Assembly: GCA_963663635.2 (NCBI GenBank)
Contig: CAXXMY010000006.1
Span: 124,001-188,000, forward strand
Source of the DNA: Poriferisodalis sp963663635
GTDB taxonomy: Bacteria > Actinomycetota > Acidimicrobiia > Acidimicrobiales > Poriferisodalaceae
DNA length: 64,000 nucleotides
Direction of reading: 5' to 3'
The notes below the pieces were generated by a model. It was not told the origin of the DNA, searched no databases, and was given only the letters and a program-made list of their open reading frames with translations. Made by a program: the position numbers and the translations under genes. Positions 25,941 through 35,191 of the stretch are shown here, in pieces. Each line of letters starts with the position of its first letter. The stretch's first letter is position 1.

Positions 25941-26359
25941 TCGTGGCATCGGCTTCGCAGGCATCTCCCGTCGAGACGCCCGTCGCCATGGGGGAGCCGA
26001 GCAGCGCCGAAGACGGCGGCCTGCCCGATGTCGTGCTGGCAGCGGTGCAAGGCGCCTCGGAAATGTCGGCGGAGCGCATCGTCGTGCTGGATGTGGGCGA
26101 CGTGCTTGCTATCACCGACTGGTTCATCATCGCCAGCGCGCCGAATTCGCGGCGGGTGCGGCGCATCGCCGAGTTGATCACTGAGCACGTGAAGGCTGCC
26201 GGCGGTAACGGGCCGCTCCGTACCGAGGGCCTCGATGATCCTCAATGGGTCCTGCTCGACTTCGGATTGTTCGTCGCACACGTCTTCTTGGAGCAGACCC
26301 GCGCGTACTACGACCTCGAACGCCTGTGGTCCGACGTACCGCGCTACGAATTCGACTGA
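25937..26359 (+). CDS. rsfS: Ribosomal silencing factor RsfS
   Basis: Binds ribosomal protein L14 and blocks subunit joining during starvation. The 140-residue protein has the Iojap fold with IVVLDVGDVLAITDWFIIASAPNSRRVRRIAE and a C-terminal WVLLDFGLFVAHVFLEQTRAYYDLERLW. About 25 unconserved residues precede the domain. The GTG start overlaps the nadD stop by 4 bp. Confidence 0.95.
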   Translation: MIVASASQASPVETPVAMGEPSSAEDGGLPDVVLAAVQGASEMSAERIVVLDVGDVLAITDWFIIASAPNSRRVRRIAELITEHVKAAGGNGPLRTEGLDDPQWVLLDFGLFVAHVFLEQTRAYYDLERLWSDVPRYEFD

Positions 26360-26385
26360 GTTCGTCGACGCCAAACTGACCGAGG

Positions 26386-27546
26386 TCACCGAACGAGGGT
26401 CGCAGAATTCGCTCGTGCGAGAGCGATCCACGTGCGGCCGGGGGTCAGCCCGACAACGGTTCCGTTTGAGGAGCGGAACACCGTGACATCGCGTTCGGAC
26501 AGGCGCTCCCATGATCCTTCGACGACGAGCCCGTTTGTGAAGATCCACGCTTCGCCGCTGCCGGTCAGCTTGGGTTCCGGGGTGGCCCGGTTCGCAGGGC
26601 TCTGGCCATACCTGACGAATTGGACGATCAGATTTTCCGGCGCGACTCGCACGCCATCGAAATCGGTGTGATCTCTGCCGTTCTGCGTGCGGGCCCATCC
26701 GCTCAGCGCGGGATCCCACCGGTACGACGCTTCGATCTGGCCGAAGTCAATGTCGACGCCGAGGACCGACTGGCCCCCGACGACAGGCTGCCCCGCGTCG
26801 CGGAATCGGACGTAGTTCGGGGGCATCCCGCCGTCGTCGGCTCCTGCGGCGTAGATGCGAGCAGTGTCGGTGACGAGATTGTGCGGCGCATGTTTGGCGG
26901 ACGACCGCTCGAACACTCCCTTGGCGAGCGTGCCGCCGTCGGTGATGTTGACAGCGTCGACGCTGCGCAGCGCTCGTGATGTGTACGCGTTGGCGCCCGA
27001 GTTCACGAAGATCGGCCGGTTGAGGTTCGACAGGAGTGCAAAATCGCCCGTGCGTGCGGATCGGACGGGACCGACCACGTCGGCGTTCTGAGAGTGGAAG
27101 ATCACGGCGAACCTGGTGAGGCGGGCTTCGACGATTTCCTCGTAGACCACGTCGGCGCGGTTGATGCCCCACTGAGGCAGGGCTCGCGGGTGGTTGTCGA
27201 TTTTGACGACGACTGCCGGGCGGGTCAGCTCAGCGGGGACAGCGAGACCGGTGAACGGTGCCGTGAACGCGGGCGCAGCGGCGTCGGGAGAGGTGGTCGG
27301 CGCGACGGACACAGCGGGAGCGGTCGCAGCCGTCGTCGCCGGCGCGTCGGAGACCTCGATGACGGCCGAATCTGCAGCTTCCGAAGTCGTCGTGGGTTCC
27401 ACAAGCGTGGTGGGCGTCACCTTCACGCTGGAACACGCGGCGATGGTGAACAGGAGCACAGTGCACACAAGCGAAGTGCACACAAACGAAGTGCACACAA
27501 ACGAAGTGCACACAGCGGCGAGGCGACGCTGCGGTCCAGCGGTCAT
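26386..27546 (-). CDS. DUF3048-domain lipoprotein
   Basis: Exported lipoprotein (386 aa) with a lipobox ending in TIAAC (Cys about residue 38) and a Thr/Ala/Pro-rich linker. Two domains of the DUF3048 (YerB) type follow, including PAVVVKIDNHPRALPQWGINRADVVYEE, VGPVRSARTGDFAL and HAPHNLVTDTARIY. The biochemical role of the family is unknown. I chose the ATG at 27546, because it gives a compact basic signal peptide. A frame-mate ATG 12 codons upstream is an alternative. The signal peptide itself is built from 15-bp repeats encoding CTSFV, which gives it three extra cysteines before the lipobox. Confidence 0.85.
   Translation of the reverse strand: MTAGPQRRLAAVCTSFVCTSFVCTSLVCTVLLFTIAACSSVKVTPTTLVEPTTTSEAADSAVIEVSDAPATTAATAPAVSVAPTTSPDAAAPAFTAPFTGLAVPAELTRPAVVVKIDNHPRALPQWGINRADVVYEEIVEARLTRFAVIFHSQNADVVGPVRSARTGDFALLSNLNRPIFVNSGANAYTSRALRSVDAVNITDGGTLAKGVFERSSAKHAPHNLVTDTARIYAAGADDGGMPPNYVRFRDAGQPVVGGQSVLGVDIDFGQIEASYRWDPALSGWARTQNGRDHTDFDGVRVAPENLIVQFVRYGQSPANRATPEPKLTGSGEAWIFTNGLVVEGSWERLSERDVTVFRSSNGTVVGLTPGRTWIALARANSATLVR
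27461..27514 (-). repeat. 15-bp tandem repeat in the DUF3048 signal peptide
   Basis: Units with GTGCACACAARCGAA on the plus strand start at 27461, 27476 and 27491, with a partial fourth from 27506. On the coding strand each unit encodes a five-residue VCTSF/L step of the hydrophobic core. Copies differ by one base. Confidence 0.96.
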
Positions 27547-27884
27547 GCGACAGCCTGCGAACGGCTCACGGGTACGGTCCAAAGACCTGCTCCTTCAGAT
27601 GTGCAGTTGGGCCGCCGGGGCCATCCGGGCGATTGTTCAGAGTACCGGCTGCCTTCGACGCCAAGGTGTCACCGCGGCGGCGTCCGAGAACGGCCAGGCA
27701 AGGCGTCGCGTCGAACAACGATTGGTGCCTCAAGGATGCCTAGGATGTGCGCGCTCGGCGCCGTTTCGACGACAGCGACGACAACTCGGAGGACCGCCGA
27801 GGTGATGCACTCCGCCGTTGATGGACCGCAGGCTGCTGCCGGAACGCGCTCGACCGCAGGGCGCGTCGCGTTCGACTCGATCCA
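27547..27884. other. Divergent intergenic region, DUF3048 gene / galE
   Basis: 338 bp between two divergent genes. I see no conserved coding signal on either strand, no clear hairpin and no convincing -35/-10 pair. It presumably holds both promoters. Confidence 0.45.
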
Positions 27885-28892
27885 GTGACGACGCTCGCAA
27901 CCGGCGGCGCGGGGTACGTCGGCAGTCACACGGTGGCAGCGCTGGCGGCTGCGGGCCACGACGTCGTAATTCTTGATGATTTCTCGAACGCACGTCGCGG
28001 CGTGGTCGATGCGCTGCGCTCATTGACCACCCAACAAATAGAAATCGTCGAGGGAGACGCCTGCGATCGAGCGACGGTCGATGCCGTGTTCGACGAGTAT
28101 CGCATCGAGTCGGTCGTTCACTTCGCGGCGCACAAGAGCGTGCCGGAATCGGCGGCGGAGCCGCTGCGCTACTTCAGGAACAACCTCATGTCGACGCTCA
28201 CGCTCGCCGCGGCGGCAGTGGAGCGGCAGGTGCGGCGTTTCGTGTTCAGCTCCTCTGCGGTCGTGTACGGCACTCCCGTGGCGCTGCCGGTCACAGAGGA
28301 GTCGCCGACCGAGCCCGAGAGCCCCTATGGCGCGACCAAGCTCATGTGCGAACGGGTGCTTGCCGACGCCGCGTCTGCGTCAGGCATGCAGGTTGTCATG
28401 CTGCGCTACTTCAATCCCGTCGGAGCGCATCCAACCGGAACAATCGGGGAGGACCCGCCCGGTGAAGCGACAAACCTCATTTCTGCCGTGATGAGCGTCG
28501 CGATGGGAACGACGGACAAGCTCGAGATTTTCGGCTGCGACTACCCGACACGCGACGGCACCGCCATCCGCGACTACATCCACGTCATGGATCTCGCCGA
28601 TGGCCACCTCGCGGCGCTCGCAGCCGATCTCGGTGAGCGATCCAGTCGGATCTTCAATCTCGGAACTGGAGTCCCCACGACGGTGCTCGAAGTTGTCGCA
28701 GCGGCGTCAGAGGCAGCACAGCGCGCGATCCCCTTCGACATCGTTGCTCGCCGCCCCGGCGACCTCGGAGCGTCCTGGGCGGACTGCAGCCGAGCCGCTC
28801 GGGAGCTGGGATGGCACGCGCGCCGCGGACTGAACGAGATGCTCGACGACCACTGGCGATTCGTCAGCGGGCGCACTGGTCGGCTGCATTAA
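27885..28892 (+). CDS. galE: UDP-glucose 4-epimerase
   Basis: Short-chain dehydrogenase-type epimerase interconverting UDP-glucose and UDP-galactose (335 aa). It has the NAD-binding GGAGYVGSH at the N-terminus, YGATK as the catalytic Tyr-Lys pair, RYFNPVGAHPTG and RDYIHVMDLADGH. The GTG at 27885 places the Rossmann glycine motif at residue 7, as normal for GalE. The neighbouring glycosyltransferase and sugar transferase suggest a role in cell-surface polysaccharide. Confidence 0.93.
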   Translation: MTTLATGGAGYVGSHTVAALAAAGHDVVILDDFSNARRGVVDALRSLTTQQIEIVEGDACDRATVDAVFDEYRIESVVHFAAHKSVPESAAEPLRYFRNNLMSTLTLAAAAVERQVRRFVFSSSAVVYGTPVALPVTEESPTEPESPYGATKLMCERVLADAASASGMQVVMLRYFNPVGAHPTGTIGEDPPGEATNLISAVMSVAMGTTDKLEIFGCDYPTRDGTAIRDYIHVMDLADGHLAALAADLGERSSRIFNLGTGVPTTVLEVVAAASEAAQRAIPFDIVARRPGDLGASWADCSRAARELGWHARRGLNEMLDDHWRFVSGRTGRLH

Positions 28893-28930
28893 CAGGCCGA
28901 GCGGTTGCCTGACGCGTCGTCCCAGCACGG

Positions 28931-30556
28931 TCACTCGATGATTTGGCTTGCGGAGATGAGGGTGTACTCCTTCCCGGAAGCCAGTGGCTTCTCCAGCGCG
29001 CTGTCGGGAACGAACTCGGGGATCCGATCGTTGCGCACGAGGATCACGTCGGACGCACGCACGTCGTCCAGGCTGCTGTCGTCGAGCATCCACACTGGCC
29101 GGTCGAGGTAGTACGAGATCCAACGCGGTGTCCAGATGCCCGAAGTGAACCAAACAAGGTCTGCCTCGGCCACTTCGGGCGTCTCGCGTGCTTGCTCGAG
29201 CACCGCGCCCGCGTCCGCAGGTCGTGTCAGATAGAAGTCCCGTGTCGATCCGGTGACGACAAAGAACAGCGTTGTTGCTGCAACGACGCCCACGAGCAGG
29301 CCAAGTGGCAACCTGAGCCTCGCCGCGCGTCCGCTCAGGCCGCGCCGCACGGCATCGGCAAGTGCCGCGATTCCGATGGTCACCGGCGCCATCCAGGGGA
29401 AATTCCACAGGCGGTGGATCCAGGCGCCTTGCTGCAATGCGAACGTCAGCGATGCAGCGACGGCGAGAGTGATGAGCAACGGCCCCCGGGAGCGTCGGTC
29501 GATGACTCCGACGACCAGAGCGGGGAACACCAGCAGCCTGAGCCACCAAGAGGTGAGCAGCTCGTGGCTGGCGTTCGTCCACTGGCGCGCCAGAAATTCG
29601 CCGAAGGTGAATTGACGCTGCTCGGCCGCTGTCGAGACGTCATTGCCGGTGCGGAAGGCGACTCGCTCGCTGAGCTCTGAGAGGTCGGTCGCATTGAGCA
29701 GCCACGCCGCGGTCAACAGCCCGCCGATCACGGCGCCGGTCACCACGGCGGTCAGCGCGGGCGACCATGCCCTCTTGAGCGTGTGCTGCAGTCCGCGCGG
29801 CCCCGATGGCGAGGCCGTCCGGCCGGATCGCCCGCGTTGAACGCCGCCGATGAACAGCCAGATCAGCAGGAGACCGACGGCAGCGATGGCGATCCAGGAG
29901 TGCATTGCCGTGAGCGCGGCGAGAGCTGCCGCTCCCCACAGTGCCCAGCGTGGAGGATGCTCGACTTGACGCAGCCAGGCCACGGCTGCGGTCAATGCCA
30001 GCAGCAGTGAGAAACTGATGCCGACGCGCGCATACACATAGAAGAACCCGGTGCTCACGAAGGCGGCGAGGGCGACCAGGGTAGGGCCCCACCGGAAGCC
30101 GACTGCTCGAAGCAACGCTGCCATGAACGCCACAGTTGCGGCGCCGATGAGAAAGTCGGTGATGCGGATTGCGGTCAGGTTGTCGCCGAGCAATCCCACA
30201 GATCCGATGGTGATGAACAGCTTCAGCGGGGGATGATGCGCGTACGTGACCGCGGCAAGCGGTGGCTCGGAGCGTGGCGGCACGCCGTACTCGGCCCGGA
30301 TGAACGGTTCGGTTCCGGCTCCGAGACGGGACTCGAGCGGGCCGAGTTCCCAGAAGTTGCGCGCTTGGATGCCTGCCCGCCCGAAGATCCGGCCATCGTC
30401 GCTGTTGCCGAGCGGCAGATCCAAGTCCGGAGCCCACAGGACCAGCACGCCGATGCAGATCAACACCACGACAGTCCAGCCCGAGCACAGGCGAGCCAAA
30501 GGGCCTCGAGGGAGCATGACGGATCTTTCGGTTTGCAGTCGCCGCACCCACCGCAC
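28931..30556 (-). CDS. GT-C type membrane glycosyltransferase (GT39/ArnT-like)
   Basis: A 541-residue membrane protein with about ten transmembrane segments. An acidic pair sits in the first extracytoplasmic loop (GNSDDGRIFGRAG), as in polyprenyl-phosphate-sugar-dependent glycosyltransferases of the PMT/ArnT type. The C-terminal 110 residues form a soluble domain. The donor and acceptor are not identifiable. The GTG at 30556 is the longest start. The ATG at 30517 gives a typical short cytoplasmic N-terminus and is equally plausible. It converges with galE. Confidence 0.75.
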   Translation of the reverse strand: MRWVRRLQTERSVMLPRGPLARLCSGWTVVVLICIGVLVLWAPDLDLPLGNSDDGRIFGRAGIQARNFWELGPLESRLGAGTEPFIRAEYGVPPRSEPPLAAVTYAHHPPLKLFITIGSVGLLGDNLTAIRITDFLIGAATVAFMAALLRAVGFRWGPTLVALAAFVSTGFFYVYARVGISFSLLLALTAAVAWLRQVEHPPRWALWGAAALAALTAMHSWIAIAAVGLLLIWLFIGGVQRGRSGRTASPSGPRGLQHTLKRAWSPALTAVVTGAVIGGLLTAAWLLNATDLSELSERVAFRTGNDVSTAAEQRQFTFGEFLARQWTNASHELLTSWWLRLLVFPALVVGVIDRRSRGPLLITLAVAASLTFALQQGAWIHRLWNFPWMAPVTIGIAALADAVRRGLSGRAARLRLPLGLLVGVVAATTLFFVVTGSTRDFYLTRPADAGAVLEQARETPEVAEADLVWFTSGIWTPRWISYYLDRPVWMLDDSSLDDVRASDVILVRNDRIPEFVPDSALEKPLASGKEYTLISASQIIE

Positions 30557-30666
30557 GAAGAGACGCAGCGTAGTATTGGCCCGATGGCGTCCCGCAGCGG
30601 CACCGACTGCCGGACGCCACGGCTCCCAGCGCTCAGTTACGTGTTCCCTCCAACCACTCGCAACTC

Positions 30667-32001
30667 GTGACGTCGGCTGCGCAGAAGGAGTGGGATCCGT
30701 CGAGCCCTCGAGGGTTCCGGTTCCTTTACATCATCGATGCGGCGACGTTGTTCGGCTTGATGGTGGCAATCACGGTTGTGCGCTTTGGTTTTGACTGGCC
30801 GACATACCCGTGGACTCACTACGTGATCGGTTTCGCCATCGCCACCGTCTTGCACATGACCGTCTACTACTTCGGCGGGCTGTATGAGTATGAGCAGCGC
30901 GTCGGGCATCGGCCGTGGCTGCCGCGCGTCATGCTGCTCACGTTCATGGCGGTTGGCGGCGATGCCACCGTCACGCTGTTGACAGGTCGGTACCTGATGC
31001 CCAGGGCGAACCTCGTGGTGCTCGCGGTGACCGCGAGCATGCTGATCTCGTTCAATCGCTGGGGGGCGCGGCGCGCGCGACTCCTGCGCACCGGCAAGCC
31101 CAGGATGCTGCTGGTCGGCACGCCCTCCGACATCAGCTCAGCCCGAGAGCACCTCGCAGATGCCGAGCCCGATGCAGTCGTCGCTGGCTCCGCGAACGAC
31201 CCTGCGTCAATCCTCGACGAAGCAGACCAAGTGGGCGCGACCGAGTTGCTGTTGCTCTCGGGCCAACCCCTTGATGCCATCTACCCAGAGCCGCTCGGTG
31301 AACTCGAGTTGCGCCGCATCAGCGTCTTCCGCCGCATCACACCGGCCGACACGCTGCTGGGACTGCAGCGCAGCCGTCAGATCGGCGGCATGCCGTTCGT
31401 GGCCCTGCGAGCGCATGCCCTTCCTGTTTGCCGTCTGCGATTCAAGCGGCTGCTCGATCTCGCGTACCTGCTGCTGCTCGCACCGTTCACCCTGCCTCTG
31501 GGTGCAGCCGTGGCCGCGTACGTGAGGTTCGTCGGAGGTCGCGACGTGCTGTATCGCCAGGAGCGCGTGGGCCGTGGGGGAGCGCCGTTCGTGCTGCTGA
31601 AGTTCCGCACGATGACCCGCGACGCCGAGCGGAACGGACCAGTGCTCGCTGTGTCGAACGACCCACGGGTGATCCGGGGCATGGGTTGGCTGCGCCGCAC
31701 GCGGCTGGACGAACTGCCGCAGCTCTGGAATGTGCTGACTGGCACCATGTCGCTGGTAGGGCCCAGGCCCGAACGGCCTCAATTCGTCGCGCGGCTGGAA
31801 CAGGAATTTGCCGGATACGGCCGCCGCCACGACGTGCCGCCCGGGATTACGGGGCTGGCTCAGACCCAAGGTCATTACCAGACCGACCCCGGTTACAAGC
31901 TCGGGCACGATCTCCAGTACGTCGTCAACTGGTCGCCGGTCCTCGACTGGGAGATCATGGCAAAGAGCCTGATCGTCATGGCCCGCCGCTCAGCCCGTTG
32001 A
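30667..32001 (+). CDS. Polyprenyl-phosphate sugar-1-phosphate transferase (WcaJ-like)
   Basis: Starts lipid-linked glycan synthesis by moving a sugar 1-phosphate onto undecaprenyl phosphate. The 444-residue protein has four N-terminal membrane segments, a CoA-binding-like middle domain and a fifth hydrophobic segment. The C-terminal catalytic domain carries YRQERVGRGGAPFVLLKFRTM, RRTRLDELPQLWNVLTG and MSLVGPRPERP. The GTG at 30667 diverges from the GT-C gene after 110 bp. It probably feeds the same surface-polysaccharide pathway as galE. Confidence 0.9.
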   Translation: MTSAAQKEWDPSSPRGFRFLYIIDAATLFGLMVAITVVRFGFDWPTYPWTHYVIGFAIATVLHMTVYYFGGLYEYEQRVGHRPWLPRVMLLTFMAVGGDATVTLLTGRYLMPRANLVVLAVTASMLISFNRWGARRARLLRTGKPRMLLVGTPSDISSAREHLADAEPDAVVAGSANDPASILDEADQVGATELLLLSGQPLDAIYPEPLGELELRRISVFRRITPADTLLGLQRSRQIGGMPFVALRAHALPVCRLRFKRLLDLAYLLLLAPFTLPLGAAVAAYVRFVGGRDVLYRQERVGRGGAPFVLLKFRTMTRDAERNGPVLAVSNDPRVIRGMGWLRRTRLDELPQLWNVLTGTMSLVGPRPERPQFVARLEQEFAGYGRRHDVPPGITGLAQTQGHYQTDPGYKLGHDLQYVVNWSPVLDWEIMAKSLIVMARRSAR

Positions 32002-32075
32002 ACGACCCGGAGGAGCACCGGTGCCGCGAATGTCGGCGGTGAGCAGCGGCCGGTCGCGCGCAGCCGCGTTTGCGG

Positions 32076-32522
32076 TCATGCACCTGTCGCGGGGAGTGAG
32101 CTTTGTCCTCGGCGCCCATCGCGGGCATCGATCCGCGATAGAGGGCCCCTCCAATCGAGGATCTGTTGATCCGCAGTGACCAGCGTGTGTCCTCCAATCA
32201 GCGCCGTGGCCACGATGATTCGGTCAGCCGGATCGCGGTGGAATCCTTCGGTGCCGAGTTGCACGGCCCGCACCGCTTCCTCTCCGTGGAGGGGGAGCTC
32301 GATAAGACCCTCGGCGATGCGCTCGCGGCGCCACACGTCCGGCGGGACGGGCAGCGTGAGCTGACGCCTGTCGGTGAGCAGGGCGATCTCCCAGAACGTC
32401 ACGACCGAGACGGTGACGGCTTCGGTCGCCCAGGCATTCTCAATGAGCCTGCGCGTCGTGCTGGAGAGTCGACGATCGTCGTTGAGTGCCCACAAGAACG
32501 CGTTGGTGTCGAGCAGCAGCAT
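32076..32522 (-). CDS. vapC: PIN-domain toxin (VapC family)
   Basis: Putative RNase toxin of a type II toxin-antitoxin pair (148 aa). The PIN acidic residues are all visible: Asp in LLLDTNAFLWAL, Glu in VTFWEIALL, Asp in HRDPADRIIVATAL and Asp in LVTADQQIL. The ATG overlaps the antitoxin stop codon (TGATG), which suggests coupled translation. The C-terminal 20 residues are unconserved. It is intact, unlike the adjacent ATPase locus. Confidence 0.9.
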   Translation of the reverse strand: MLLLDTNAFLWALNDDRRLSSTTRRLIENAWATEAVTVSVVTFWEIALLTDRRQLTLPVPPDVWRRERIAEGLIELPLHGEEAVRAVQLGTEGFHRDPADRIIVATALIGGHTLVTADQQILDWRGPLSRIDARDGRRGQSSLPATGA

Positions 32523-32860
32523 CAGCTCTCGGCGACCATGCCGAGGGGGTCGTCGAGATTCGCCTCCCAGGCATCGATCTCGGCGACCGTGGACCCCGCG
32601 AAGGTCTCATCGTCGTCATAGGCGATCGACCCCTTGCACGCCCCGATGATCGACGCTCTGCGCCCGACCGGCCCCACAGGCACAAGCTTCGCAACCGGAT
32701 GACCGTGCTTGGTGATGGTGACGTGCTCTCCCGAGTCGCGAACGTCGTCCAGGATCTTCAGGCACCTGGCCTTGAAGTCCGTGGCGGCGATGGTTCGCAG
32801 GGGACTGCCGGTGCCCGGGTCCCGGCCCTGAGAAGCCGAGAGCGCTGGATCTGATGCCAC
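32522..32860 (-). CDS. Phd/YefM-type antitoxin of the VapC pair
   Basis: A 112-residue antitoxin with the Phd/YefM DNA-binding motif (RTIAATDFKARCLKILDDVRDSGEHVTITKHGHPVAKLVP). An acidic C-terminal tail should wrap the toxin. AAGGAG lies 7 nt before the GTG at 32860, so this start is well supported, although it adds about 20 residues before the usual family start. Autoregulation through the repeats at 32914-32931 is likely. Confidence 0.88.
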   Translation of the reverse strand: MASDPALSASQGRDPGTGSPLRTIAATDFKARCLKILDDVRDSGEHVTITKHGHPVAKLVPVGPVGRRASIIGACKGSIAYDDDETFAGSTVAEIDAWEANLDDPLGMVAES

Positions 32861-32913
32861 AACTCTGCTCCTTGTCCCGTCAGATTGCGTTCGGACGTAT
32901 GCTACTAAAATAA

Positions 32914-32931
32914 CTAGTCAGAATCTAGTCA
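32914..32931 (-). promoter_or_regulatory. Candidate operator of the vapBC-type operon
   Basis: Two direct CTAGTCA copies (32914-32920 and 32925-32931) lie 11 bp apart, one helical turn, within an AT-rich stretch 54 bp upstream of the antitoxin start. This layout suits an autorepressor site. It lies almost on the 3' end of the neighbouring pseudogene. Confidence 0.4.
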
Positions 32932-32933
32932 TT

Positions 32934-33324
32934 TTATCTGGACACTTTGATTGCATCAATCTCCCAGTCGATCGCGTCCATCACGGCCTGGACCTCACCT
33001 AGCCAGGTCCTGACCTCGGACAGGACCGGCTGCAACTCGTATGCGTGGTCATGGCAGAACATCGACAGCGCATGCCATGTGTACGTGGCCCGGGCCGCAG
33101 TTCATCTCAGGGTCGATGCATGCGGGTAAGCAAATCAGCTGTGAACGTTTAGTGGCGTTCTCGACACCGGGAGCCACGGCGCGCCACAGCTCCACGAGGG
33201 CGTCTTCGAGCGCTTGGCGCGACAGAAAAGTACATGCGCGAGGCCAGATACCTGCGGCCTCGTTGGCCTTCCCATCCATCATCGATCGTGCGGATTCCAG
33301 AAGAGCTAGCGGTGATACGGTCAT
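32934..33324 (-). pseudogene. Frameshifted helical (HEPN-like?) partner of the ATPase
   Basis: The first part (33324 to about 33100) encodes a helical protein with FLSRQALEDALVELWRAVAPG. A second frame continues with TYTWHALSMFCHDHAYELQ and ends in a TAA at 32934. Together they read as one product of about 130 residues split by a one-base frameshift near 33100-33112. The ATG overlaps the stop of the preceding ATPase gene (ATGA), so the two once formed an operon. The sequence is helical and resembles HEPN-type partners of ATPases, but I cannot prove the family. Confidence 0.65.
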
Positions 33325-34123
33325 TCCAGAGTCTTCAGGCTGGCACTCAGCGTTCGCGTACCGTTGATGAGGTTCGCGAGGTCGACATTCTCGCTAGCGC
33401 CGGTATGGGTCATCTGGTTGCACGCCGTGACGGTATCCACCGCTTCTGGGCCGAATCGCAGTTCAATCTCATCCAGGACACGGTAGGTGTGCCGGTGATC
33501 CCCGCAAAGGGTTAGGGCGAGCTTCTGCTTGAACGTCTCCGCCTTCGTCCAAGCCACCTCACACTCCTCGAATGACTTGCCGCTGTCAAGCATGTGACGC
33601 CATGCAGCATCGCGGCCTGACGCTTCCAAGGCTTGCCGGCACAAGCCAGGAACGACGCGACGAGCCACGTCCGTAGGTACTTCCTCGTCACGCATTAGGG
33701 CCTTCGCGTCATCGACAGCGTTGGAGGCCGGGTCGCTATCTGGCGTTAGCTCAACACGTGATTTGTCCCGTCTGGTTACCCGAATGACATCGGCTGGGAC
33801 ATTTCACCGCCTAGCAGCAGCTGGTAGTCGATCATCGTGCGTAAAGACGACAACTTGGCGCTTCTTGGCGAGTTGATCGAGGATCATGGCAAGTTGGTCG
33901 ACTCGCATGGGGTCCATGGATTGGACCGGATCGTCGATCAGCACGAAGCCGAAAGGGGTCTCGTCAAAGGACACGCGGGGCACGAAGAGGCTCAGAGCGA
34001 GTGACATCAGCTCACCTTGAGACATGACGCCGAGAGCTTCACTCTGATCACCGTCGACGGTGACAGTCATCTTGACCGGGCCCTCTCACCGCTGCGAGCT
34101 TTACCTCTTCAAGTGTGACGTTG
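33321..34123 (-). pseudogene. SMC-like ATPase, 3' fragment beyond the IS30 insertion
   Basis: C-terminal part of the ATPase that starts at 36837. It resumes in frame after the insertion with SNVTLEEVKLAAVRGP. It then loses frame by one extra C in the run at 34078-34083, after which KMTVTVDGD continues. It carries the ABC signature MSQGELMSLALSL and Walker B FVLIDDPVQSMDP. A TGA at 33804 interrupts the frame after HDDRLPAAARR, and the same frame goes on with NVPADVIRVTRRD to a stop at 33321. Confidence 0.85.
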
Positions 34124-34126
34124 GAC

Positions 34127-35191
34127 GGCAAGCTCTACCGGTGGTTGCGACTGAGTTGAGTGTAGATGTCGTGTGCTGATGTCCAGTGGTGGAGTCGGCG
34201 GGGCATGTGGTTGAGGTTGTCCTCGATGACCGAGAGCCGCAGTTGTCCGATGTCGAGGCTGGTGCCTTTGGGGAGCCATCGGCGCAGCAGCGCGTTGGTC
34301 TGCTCGTTGGTGGGTCGCTGCCACGGCGAGCGCGGCTCGCAGAAGAACACCTCGATGCCGAGCGCGGCCTCGACGTCGGCCCAGCGGGCCATCTCGCGGC
34401 CTTGGTCCCAGGTGAGGCTGCGCACGAGCGCTGCGGGCTGGCGGCCCAGCGCCGCGGTGACCGCGGCGGCGACCTGGGGCGCGCCGTAGCCGTCGGGCAG
34501 CGCTGCGGTGACCGCGTAGCGGCTGGTGCGCTCCACGAGCGTGACCGCAGCGGTGAGGTTCGCTTTGCCGACGATGAGGTCGCCTTCCCAGTGGCCGGGC
34601 TCTATACGGTCCTCGGCTGCGGCCGGCCGGTCGGCCAACCGCCGGTATTCCCCCAGCGGGCTGGGCTTTTCGGCCTGCGCGACGCTGCGCGGCCGACGGC
34701 GCCGGCAGCGCCGCGGCAGCTTCGCCCAGGTGCCCGCCGCCAGGCCGCTGCGCGGGTCGTTCGCGTAGCACGCCCGATAGATCGTCTCCGCGCACACGCT
34801 CATACCCGCCTCGCGCAGGTCCGCCGCGGTCGCGTGCGGGGACCACCTCAGCTTCAGACGCTCATCGACCGCGGCGGCCAGCACCCGATCGACCGCCAGC
34901 TTGGGCGTTCGCTCTCGTCGCGCCCTCGCGCACGCCCACGCGTGCGCCGCGCGGGCGTCATAGGCCCCCCGCCCGCCGCAGCGGGCCAGCTCGCGATGCA
35001 CCGTGGACCGGTCACGGCCCAGCCGCTGCGCTGCGTCCGCGACGCTGCGGCCCGCCCCGAGCGACGACTCGATGAACACCCGCTCATCCAAACTCAGCCT
35101 CGCTGCCATACTGGACACCTCCATCGGTCGGCTGCATGTGTTCCCAACGGTCATCATGACCGTTCACTTGCAACCACCGATGGAGTTCGCC
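34127..35191 (-). mobile_element. IS30-family insertion sequence
   Basis: A 1065-bp element with imperfect 22-bp inverted repeats (18 of 22 identical). Left end starts GGCAAGCTCTACCGGTGG; right end, read inward, starts GGCGAACTCCATCGGTGG. It is flanked by a 3-bp target duplication GAC at 34124-34126 and 35192-35194. Removing the element and one GAC restores the ATPase frame as EGSNV, which fixes the boundaries. The transposase inside is intact. Confidence 0.92.
34135..35157 (-). CDS. IS30-family transposase
   Basis: A 340-residue DDE transposase with an N-terminal helix-turn-helix (DAAQRLGRDRSTVHREL). The catalytic core holds Asp in HWEGDLIVGK, Asp in SLTWDQGREM and Glu in RPTNEQTNALLRRWLP. 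The frame is complete, so the element may be mobile. A start at the ATG at 35109 (MAARLSLDERV) fits the family better than the upstream ATGs. It lies in the same orientation as the ATPase gene it interrupts. Confidence 0.93.
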   Translation of the reverse strand: MMTVGNTCSRPMEVSSMAARLSLDERVFIESSLGAGRSVADAAQRLGRDRSTVHRELARCGGRGAYDARAAHAWACARARRERTPKLAVDRVLAAAVDERLKLRWSPHATAADLREAGMSVCAETIYRACYANDPRSGLAAGTWAKLPRRCRRRRPRSVAQAEKPSPLGEYRRLADRPAAAEDRIEPGHWEGDLIVGKANLTAAVTLVERTSRYAVTAALPDGYGAPQVAAAVTAALGRQPAALVRSLTWDQGREMARWADVEAALGIEVFFCEPRSPWQRPTNEQTNALLRRWLPKGTSLDIGQLRLSVIEDNLNHMPRRLHHWTSAHDIYTQLSRNHR

